DNA of 34,115 nt, from contig NZ_NXIF01000024.1 of assembly GCF_002837275.1 (NCBI RefSeq), positions 1 through 34,115 on the forward strand, read 5' to 3'. The DNA comes from Malaciobacter halophilus. GTDB lineage: Bacteria > Campylobacterota > Campylobacteria > Campylobacterales > Arcobacteraceae. The notes beneath the pieces were generated by a model, which saw only the letters and a list, made by a program, of their open reading frames with translations, ran no database searches and was not told where the DNA came from. This document shows positions 28,378 through 34,115 of the stretch, one piece after another. The translations under genes were made by a program, and so were the position numbers. Positions within the stretch are counted from its first letter, which is position 1. Every line of letters starts with the position of its first letter.

Positions 28378-29229
28378 TTGCAATACAATTATAATACTAC
28401 GAACTTACTATCCAAAAAAATTAATGATACAGCTATTATTGGAACTTTATATTTAGCTGCACAAAAAAATATAATGCATGCACCTATGTATGGAATTGAT
28501 TATGATAAAACTGCTCTTAACTTAAATAAGGTAAATTTATGTAAGAATGCCACAAATGGATGTGTAACAGCCTGTATTTATCATAATGGATTATTTCAAA
28601 ATTCTCATTTTAGTAAAAACAAAATAAAGCAAGCAAGAATAAAAAGAACTTTCAAATTCTTACTTCAAAAAGAACAATTTTTTGAACAGCTAATAAAAGA
28701 GATAAATGCTTTAAAAAGAAAAGCAAAAAAACACAATTTAAAACTTCTAATTCAATTAAATAAAACTTCTGATATTTTATGGGAAAAGGAATCGTTTACA
28801 TATAAAGAAGTTAAATACAAAAATATCATGGAACTGTTTGAAGATGTAGAATTTTTTGATTATACTAAATACAATATCTTAAAAAGTAGAAAAAAAACTC
28901 CTAAAAACTATACACTAATTTACTCAAGAGCAGGTTTACATAAAGGAAAACTTGTTGATTCATGGGAAGAGTTACAAAACTATTTAAAAAATCAAATTAG
29001 TATTGCAATAGTTTGTACAAATGAGATAAAAAATAGACTCTTAGAACAAGCACAGCACGAAGGTTTTAAAATACTTGATGCTGAAAACTTTGAAAAAGGT
29101 GTAGATACTCTTGATAACTCAATACAAGGAAGTATTTTACTTCATGAAGCTAAAAAAGGAACAAATATAAACAAAAACAGTGCTTTTGTACTAGAAACAA
29201 CTGAAGATATTCAAAACTATTTATATTAA
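28378..29229 (+). CDS. Cysteine-motif protein resembling the phage/plasmid gp88/DUF7227 family
   Basis: A 283-residue soluble basic protein of unknown function. GIDYDKTALNLNKV (39-52) leads into C55-x6-C62-x3-C66 (CKNATNGCVTAC). After this come an Arg/Lys-rich QARIKRTFKFL, a helical LIKEINALKRKAKKH, and QLNKTSDILWE (126-136). Later segments are FFDYTKY (159-165), NYTLIYSRAG (177-186) and ISIAIVCT (207-214). From memory, this order of motifs matches proteins of mycobacteriophages, broad-range plasmids and some mycoviruses (gp88/DUF7227-like); no search was run. The cysteines could bind metal or an Fe-S cluster. The start is TTG with AAAGGA 6 bases upstream, and a TATAAT lies at 28342-28347. 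The stop overlaps that of the convergent kinase gene. Confidence 0.8.
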   Translation: MQYNYNTTNLLSKKINDTAIIGTLYLAAQKNIMHAPMYGIDYDKTALNLNKVNLCKNATNGCVTACIYHNGLFQNSHFSKNKIKQARIKRTFKFLLQKEQFFEQLIKEINALKRKAKKHNLKLLIQLNKTSDILWEKESFTYKEVKYKNIMELFEDVEFFDYTKYNILKSRKKTPKNYTLIYSRAGLHKGKLVDSWEELQNYLKNQISIAIVCTNEIKNRLLEQAQHEGFKILDAENFEKGVDTLDNSIQGSILLHEAKKGTNINKNSAFVLETTEDIQNYLY

Positions 29230-31130
29230 ACAATAACATCAAAACTAAGTTTAAAACATGCACCTTTATACTCAACACCTTCGTGTGTAAAGGTTTTGTT
29301 TGAAACTTGAATTTCCCCTTTTAAACTATCTTTTATAATCTGCTTTGACATATACAATCCAATACCTGTACCTTTTTTCTCTTTTGTTGTAAAATAAGGC
29401 TCAAATATTTTATTTATAATATCTTTAGGTATTCCTCCTGCTGTATCTGTTACTTTAATAATTGCTTTATCTTCTTCTTTTTTTACATCTATAAATATTA
29501 ATCTTCTATTTTCTACACTTTTTAAAGCATCCCTTGAATTATTTAAAATATTTATTAAAACTTGAACTAACTCATTTTCTGAACCGTTTATTTTAATAGC
29601 ATCAATATTTTTAATAAAATATATATTGTTTATATCAAACTGAGAGCTTAATAGTTTTAATGTCTTTTCAACTACATCTTTTAAATCAAAATCAACTTTT
29701 TGTTTATTTGGTTTAAAAAAGTTTCTAAAATCTTCAATTGTATTTGATAAATGTAATACAGAATCATGAATACTATCCATACCTCTATAAAAGTTTTCAT
29801 CTTTTAAAATTCCCATTTCTTTTTCAAACCTAAGCCCAGTAACAGCAGTAGATACAACAGATAAAGGTTGTCTCCACTGATGAGTAATATTTGCTATCAT
29901 CTCACCCATTGCTGCCATTTTTGATTGTTGGGCTAGAATAGCATCTTTTTCTCTATTTTTTTGAGCCTGTTCTAAAATCTTTGATTTATAATCAAAAAAA
30001 CTTTTTTCTAAAAGTTTTATGACATAAATAGATACTAAAAGCATAAATATTGTTAAAGCAGTTGCTAAAATAAAAAATGATTTTATTGTTTTTTTATCCT
30101 CTTCTTCCAAACTTTTAACTCTTTGATTTATCTCTTTTTTTAAAGAGTCTTTATAAAAAGAGGCATAAATTACCCAATCCCATCCATCTAAAGCTTTTAC
30201 AAAAGCTGTTTTTTCATAAAATTTTTCTTTATTTTTTTCAGTAGTATCTTTATAACTAATATATCCTTCTTTACTTTTCTTAGCAAGTAAACTCATCTCT
30301 TTGTAGGGTTTAAAACCACTTTTAGTTTGTAGATTTTGTAGATTTTTTAAAGCATATTCATTATTTAAAGTAAGTAATTTTCCATCATTTTTCATAACAG
30401 AAATCACTCTATTATCTAAATATCTAATAGTTGAGATATATTGTAATATTGACTGTTTTAACTCATGTTCAAAATCTTCTACATATTCCCCTGTTCCTAC
30501 AAAAATATTATAAGGTTTAAACATTTTATGAAAGCCTATTTTTCTTTTAACCTTTTTACTTTTAGGTTCTTGCCAATACCAATCATCATAAGTTTCATCT
30601 TGTTTTTTAAGAACAGAAATTCCTTCTTGGACTATTTTTTTGCCAGTTATATCTTTATAATCCCATAGTGAACGTCCTTCTAAAAATTTCAATATGGGAT
30701 GAAAAATATTATTGCCTTTCATATCATATATATAAAAATAACCTCTACCATCTAAAAAACGCATATTTTTTAAAGCAGCTTTAAAAAGCTCTATTATTTG
30801 CTCTTTTGATTTTGTATCTTTATACTCTTCATAAAGCCCTTGCATAACAGAGTGTGCTTCATATACTTGATACTTAATTAATTTTTTTAATTTTTTCTCA
30901 CTATTTTGTTTATGAAATTGTATATAGTTATATACTCTATTAACTTCATTTTTAATTCTTTGTTTTTCACTATTAATAAATTTAGACTTTACACTAATTA
31001 TCTCTTTTTTATAGTGTCTTTCATGTTCAATCAAAAAAAGATATGCTCCAATTATGGCAATTGCCATAATTAAAAAGAAAGGGAAGAATCTAATAATTCT
31101 AATTATAAAGTTCTCTTTTTTTGATAACAT
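29226..31130 (-). CDS. Membrane sensor histidine kinase with periplasmic Cache region
   Basis: A 634-residue inner-membrane kinase. Transmembrane segments are at about 12-34 and 351-373. Between them is a periplasmic sensor of about 300 residues whose core NMRFLDGRGYFYIYDMKG and FVGTGEYVEDFE identify a Cache_2-type domain. A second Cache-like half follows, with GWDWVIYASFY. The kinase core has H417 in [12 protein letters not shown] box INILNNSRDAL (526-536), G1 DTAGG (562-566) and G2 GTGIGL (587-592). Such sensors usually detect small carboxylates or amino acids; the ligand is unknown. It is divergent from and paralogous to the next kinase gene. There is no cognate regulator nearby. Confidence 0.93.
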   Translation of the reverse strand: MLSKKENFIIRIIRFFPFFLIMAIAIIGAYLFLIEHERHYKKEIISVKSKFINSEKQRIKNEVNRVYNYIQFHKQNSEKKLKKLIKYQVYEAHSVMQGLYEEYKDTKSKEQIIELFKAALKNMRFLDGRGYFYIYDMKGNNIFHPILKFLEGRSLWDYKDITGKKIVQEGISVLKKQDETYDDWYWQEPKSKKVKRKIGFHKMFKPYNIFVGTGEYVEDFEHELKQSILQYISTIRYLDNRVISVMKNDGKLLTLNNEYALKNLQNLQTKSGFKPYKEMSLLAKKSKEGYISYKDTTEKNKEKFYEKTAFVKALDGWDWVIYASFYKDSLKKEINQRVKSLEEEDKKTIKSFFILATALTIFMLLVSIYVIKLLEKSFFDYKSKILEQAQKNREKDAILAQQSKMAAMGEMIANITHQWRQPLSVVSTAVTGLRFEKEMGILKDENFYRGMDSIHDSVLHLSNTIEDFRNFFKPNKQKVDFDLKDVVEKTLKLLSSQFDINNIYFIKNIDAIKINGSENELVQVLINILNNSRDALKSVENRRLIFIDVKKEEDKAIIKVTDTAGGIPKDIINKIFEPYFTTKEKKGTGIGLYMSKQIIKDSLKGEIQVSNKTFTHEGVEYKGACFKLSFDVIV

Positions 31131-31260
31131 AACTCTACTTTTGTTTTTTATTGATTATACATCATATAAAATTATTTTTATATTTAACTTTTAAATCTAT
31201 ATTAATATAGCTTTTTGTGTTCAACACTTTTTAGTTATAATTACTAAAGAGGTAAAAGCC

Positions 31261-33141
31261 ATGACTTACAAAGATGAAAAAAAGCTTATTAACTTACTAA
31301 AATACTCTCCTTTAATTTTTATTTTTTTTATATTTGTCACTATTAGTCTTTTTTTATATTCTCAAAATAAGAAAAATTTCGAAAATGATAAAAGAGTTTT
31401 AGAAGAAAACTTCATTAATTCTAATAAAAAAAATATCAAAAATGATGTAGAACATATTCACAACTATATAAATAGAATTCAAAAAGAGACAGAAGAAGAG
31501 TTAAAAAAGAGTCTAAAACAAAGAGTTTATGAAGCTTATGATATTGCCTTAAGCATTTATAATTCAAATAAAAATCTACCAAAAGATATGATAAAAAAAA
31601 TGATAAAAGATGCCCTTGTAAATATTAGATTTTTAGATGGTAGAGGCTATTTTTATATATACTCTTTTGATTATGAGTGTATCTTACTACCTGTAAACAG
31701 AGATATGGAAGGGTCAAATTTTTACTATTTTAAAGAAGGAAAAGGTAAATATCTAACAAGAGAGATTATTAAATCACTACAAAATAAAAAAGAGAGTTTT
31801 TTAAAATGGTATTATCATAAACCAAATGATATGAAAAATCAGTATGAAAAACTTGGTTTTAATAAATACTTCGAACCTTTTAATTGGTATATTGGAACAG
31901 GTGAGTATATAGATGATTTTGAAAAAAAACAACAAGAAAAAGTCTTAGAGTATATAAGTAAATTACAATACAAAAAAGATTATATCTTCGTAATAAATTC
32001 AAAAGCACAATACCTTAGTCATCCAGTTAAAAAATTTATAAATAAAGATGCAAAAATAGTAAACAATGTAGAACATAATAGTATTGACTCTATTATAAAT
32101 AAATCAAAAAATAGTAAAAAAGGGTATATTACTTATAAACAAAAAGTTCGTTTTGATAATAAAAAAGATTTAGTTAAAACAAGCTATTTTGAGTATATTC
32201 CAAAGTGGGACTGGATAATAGGAAAAGGCTTTTATAAAAGTGATATAAAAGAACAGTTAGAAATTAGAAAAAAATTTTTAGATAAACAGTTCAATGAAAA
32301 TATACAAACACTTTTTGTGATTTTGTTTTTTATTATGTTAATCTTTTTTGCACTTAGTCTTTATTTGTCTAAACATTTTGAAGAGATATTTAATAAATAT
32401 AAAACTTCAATCCAAAAATATATCAATGAAAAAACAAGACAACAAAGAAATCTTGCTTGTCAAGCAAAAACAAATGCGTTAGCAGAAATGCTAGTTAATA
32501 TTTCTCATCAATGGAGACAACCTTTATCAATAATTAGTACTCTATCAACTTCTATGCAAGTTCAAAAACAACTTAATAGTTTAGAAGATAAAGAGTTAAT
32601 AAAAAATCTTGATACTATAAATAACACTACGCAAAAACTATCTAAAACTATTGATGAGTTTAATACACTTTTTAAAAGTCAAGATACAATCTCTACTTTT
32701 ACAAGTGATGAACTTTTAGAAAAATGTTTTAATATTGTAAAGTTTGATAAACAAATCTCAATAAAAACATCTATTGATTCTATAACTTTAAATAGCTACA
32801 AATCTGATTTAATTCAAGTATTAATAAATATATTAAAAAACTCAAAAGAGGCTTTTTTTGAATCTGCTACAAATAATAAAACCTTAGATATAAAGATTAA
32901 ACATAAAAATAAAAATCTTGAAATAGTTATAGTTGATAATGCTCTTGGCATAAATAAAAAGACTCTTTCAAGAGTTTTTGAACCATACTTTACAACTAAA
33001 TATAAATATCAAGGTAAAGGCAATGGTCTTTTTGTATGTAAAAATTTAGTTGAAAATAGTTTAAAAGGGACAATTGAGATAAAAAGTATTAAAAATGTTG
33101 TTGAAGTAAAAGTAGTAGTTCCTAAATCTATAAAAGAGTAA
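31261..33141 (+). CDS. Second membrane sensor histidine kinase with periplasmic Cache region
   Basis: A 626-residue paralogue of the neighbouring minus-strand kinase, with the same layout. Transmembrane segments are about 14-33 and 350-370. The double Cache sensor core reads NIRFLDGRGYFYIYS and WYIGTGEYIDDFE, and the kinase H416 is in [11 protein letters not shown]. The ATPase motifs have drifted: N box NILKNSKEAF (523-532), G1 DNALG (559-563) instead of D-x-A-G-G, and G2 GKGNGL. Essential residues N527 and D559 remain, so it is probably active. The sensor sequence differs more than the kinase core, suggesting a different ligand. An AGAGG site precedes the ATG. It ends in a terminator shared with the peroxiredoxin gene. 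Confidence 0.92.
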   Translation: MTYKDEKKLINLLKYSPLIFIFFIFVTISLFLYSQNKKNFENDKRVLEENFINSNKKNIKNDVEHIHNYINRIQKETEEELKKSLKQRVYEAYDIALSIYNSNKNLPKDMIKKMIKDALVNIRFLDGRGYFYIYSFDYECILLPVNRDMEGSNFYYFKEGKGKYLTREIIKSLQNKKESFLKWYYHKPNDMKNQYEKLGFNKYFEPFNWYIGTGEYIDDFEKKQQEKVLEYISKLQYKKDYIFVINSKAQYLSHPVKKFINKDAKIVNNVEHNSIDSIINKSKNSKKGYITYKQKVRFDNKKDLVKTSYFEYIPKWDWIIGKGFYKSDIKEQLEIRKKFLDKQFNENIQTLFVILFFIMLIFFALSLYLSKHFEEIFNKYKTSIQKYINEKTRQQRNLACQAKTNALAEMLVNISHQWRQPLSIISTLSTSMQVQKQLNSLEDKELIKNLDTINNTTQKLSKTIDEFNTLFKSQDTISTFTSDELLEKCFNIVKFDKQISIKTSIDSITLNSYKSDLIQVLINILKNSKEAFFESATNNKTLDIKIKHKNKNLEIVIVDNALGINKKTLSRVFEPYFTTKYKYQGKGNGLFVCKNLVENSLKGTIEIKSIKNVVEVKVVVPKSIKE

Positions 33142-33160
33142 GTCATAAGCTTACTCTTTT
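33132..33160. terminator. Bidirectional terminator between the kinase and peroxiredoxin genes
   Basis: AAAAGAGTAAG (33132-33142) and CTTACTCTTTT (33150-33160) form an 11-bp perfect stem around TCATAAG. It has Ts at the end of the arm in both directions. It contains the kinase stop codon and lies 9 bases past the peroxiredoxin stop. Confidence 0.85.
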
Positions 33161-33169
33161 AGTAAAATA

Positions 33170-33766
33170 TTATAAGTTATCTTCGTTTTTAGCAAGATAT
33201 TCAGCAACACCTTCTTTGTCTGCTTTCATACCTTCATCACCTTTGTTCCATCCTGCAGGACAAACTTCACCATGTTCATTAGTAAATAACATTGTATCAA
33301 CCATTCTAATCATTTCATCAATATTTCTTCCTAATGGTAAGTCATTGATAACTGCATGTCTAATTGTTCCATCTGCATCTAATAAGAATGAACCTCTTAA
33401 TGCAACTGATTCGTCAAATAATACATCAAAATCTCTTGCAATTTGTTTTGTAATATCTGCTACTAATGGAAATTTAACTCTTCCAATTCCACCTTTTTCT
33501 ACTGGAGTTTCTCTCCATGCAAAGTGAGAGAATTGAGAATCAATAGATACACCAATTACATTTACACCTCTTTGTCTAAATTCATCTGCTCTTTTAGAGA
33601 ATGCAATAATTTCTGATGGACACACAAATGTAAAGTCTAGTGGATAAAAAAATACTACTGCACCTTTTTCACCGATATTTTCGTATAAATTAAAATCCTC
33701 AACAATTTGTCCGTCTGCTAATACTGCTGCTGCTGTAAAATCTTTTGCTTTGTTTGTTACTAACAT
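33170..33766 (-). CDS. ahpC: Typical 2-Cys peroxiredoxin (AhpC/TSA family)
   Basis: Reduces hydrogen peroxide, organic peroxides and peroxynitrite in the cytoplasm. The 198-residue protein has the peroxidatic cysteine C49 in PLDFTFVCPSE and the resolving cysteine C169 in GEVCPAGW. It also has the structural GGIGRVKF motif but no C-terminal YF motif, which suggests resistance to overoxidation. Length and motifs equal the Helicobacter AhpC/TsaA type, which is thioredoxin-dependent. trxB diverges from it 211 bases away, which supports a thioredoxin system supplying electrons. An AAAGGA site precedes the ATG, and a TATACT -10-like element lies at 33818-33813 on the minus strand. Confidence 0.96.
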   Translation of the reverse strand: MLVTNKAKDFTAAAVLADGQIVEDFNLYENIGEKGAVVFFYPLDFTFVCPSEIIAFSKRADEFRQRGVNVIGVSIDSQFSHFAWRETPVEKGGIGRVKFPLVADITKQIARDFDVLFDESVALRGSFLLDADGTIRHAVINDLPLGRNIDEMIRMVDTMLFTNEHGEVCPAGWNKGDEGMKADKEGVAEYLAKNEDNL

Positions 33767-33866
33767 AATTTTTTTCCTTTATTAATTTTTGTTTTTTCGT
33801 TTTGTTGATGAAAGTATATAGAAATCTTTTTAATTTAGAATTGACTAATTTTATTAGGAAAAATTT

Positions 33867-33904
33867 TTAAGAAAAATTTTATTTATTTATAATCTTTTTC
33901 TTAA
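33867..33904. repeat. Inverted repeat in the ahpC-trxB divergent region
   Basis: TTAAGAAAAA (33867-33876) and TTTTTCTTAA (33895-33904) are perfect inverse copies 18 bases apart. Imperfect pairing extends outward on both sides to about 33857 and 33919, so the whole structure is about 60 bases. The sequence is AT-rich, so its significance is uncertain. It lies between the two divergent promoters. Confidence 0.45.
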
Positions 33905-33977
33905 GATAATTTTTATCCTTTAAATAGTATGATTCCATCATAAATTATACAATATTAAACAAAGTAAGGAATTAAGT

Positions 33978-34115
33978 ATGTTAGATTTAGCGATAATAGG
34001 TGGAGGGCCAGCAGGATTAACAGCTGGATTGTATGCCACAAGAGGTGGATTAAAAGATGTAGTAATGTTTGAGATGGGGATGCCAGGAGGACAAATCACT
34101 GGAAGTTCAGAAATC
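33978..34115 (+). CDS. trxB: Thioredoxin reductase, 5' part only
   Basis: The first 46 codons are visible; the gene runs off the right edge. [20 protein letters not shown] contains the FAD-binding GxGxxG loop, and [13 protein letters not shown] is the usual TrxB segment that follows. The enzyme is an FAD- and NADPH-dependent dimer that reduces thioredoxin. The catalytic CxxC and the NADPH domain are beyond the window, so a related reductase cannot be fully excluded. A TAAGGAA site precedes the ATG. Divergence from the 2-Cys peroxiredoxin gene fits a shared oxidative-stress function. Confidence 0.88.
   Translation, partial: MLDLAIIGGGPAGLTAGLYATRGGLKDVVMFEMGMPGGQITGSSEI

Noticed and set aside
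26285..31130. Prophage or integrated element around the gp88-like gene
   Set aside because: No integrase, att-like repeats, capsid or replication genes; flanking genes are ordinary chromosomal kinases with the same base and codon style.

Overview
This window has the very AT-rich, lysine-heavy look of an Arcobacter-group Campylobacterota chromosome. Gene order supports this: ilvE followed by an SPFH protein gene; mrp near ispDF, an HP1021-type regulator and pgpA; DUF507 next to carA and purA; and a spermidine synthase homologue next to coaE. The genus assignment is an inference from gene content and sequence style, because no complete marker RNA is present. The window is mostly ordinary core chromosome, densely packed, and no gene-free stretch exceeds about 210 bases.

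Layout. At the extreme left is a textbook sigma-70 promoter with a boxA-like element pointing leftward, very probably the leader of a ribosomal RNA operon lying just outside the window. Next come metH and a TehB-like methyltransferase gene (minus), ilvE, an SPFH membrane protein gene and hisIE (plus), then a MazG-type pyrophosphohydrolase gene, mrp and thiC (minus). A plus-strand run follows: an HDOD protein, ispDF, the orphan HP1021-like regulator and pgpA. A tight five-gene minus operon (class V aminotransferase, hisZ, purA, DUF507, carA) covers about 14.05-18.95 kb.

From 19 to 22 kb there are small accessory-type units: a 62-residue lysine-rich histone-like protein, a LysE-type exporter, a MarR regulator with its YceI target and clear palindromic operators, and a protein with two CDGSH motifs. 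purM then diverges from a plus-strand run of a degenerate spermidine synthase, coaE, dapF and purT.

From 26.3 to 33.1 kb lies the most unusual section: three orphan sensor histidine kinases (one with three PAS domains, two with paralogous Cache-type sensor regions) with no response regulator among them. Between them sits a gene whose product resembles a cysteine-motif family that I associate with phages and plasmids (gp88/DUF7227-like). The window ends with a 2-Cys peroxiredoxin gene divergent from the start of trxB.

Pathways represented: methionine and one-carbon metabolism (metH), branched-chain amino acids (ilvE), histidine (hisIE, hisZ), purines (purA, purM, purT), pyrimidine/arginine precursor (carA), thiamine (thiC), isoprenoids (ispDF), phosphatidylglycerol (pgpA), CoA (coaE), lysine/peptidoglycan (dapF), Fe-S cluster handling (mrp, CDGSH protein) and peroxide defence (peroxiredoxin, trxB).
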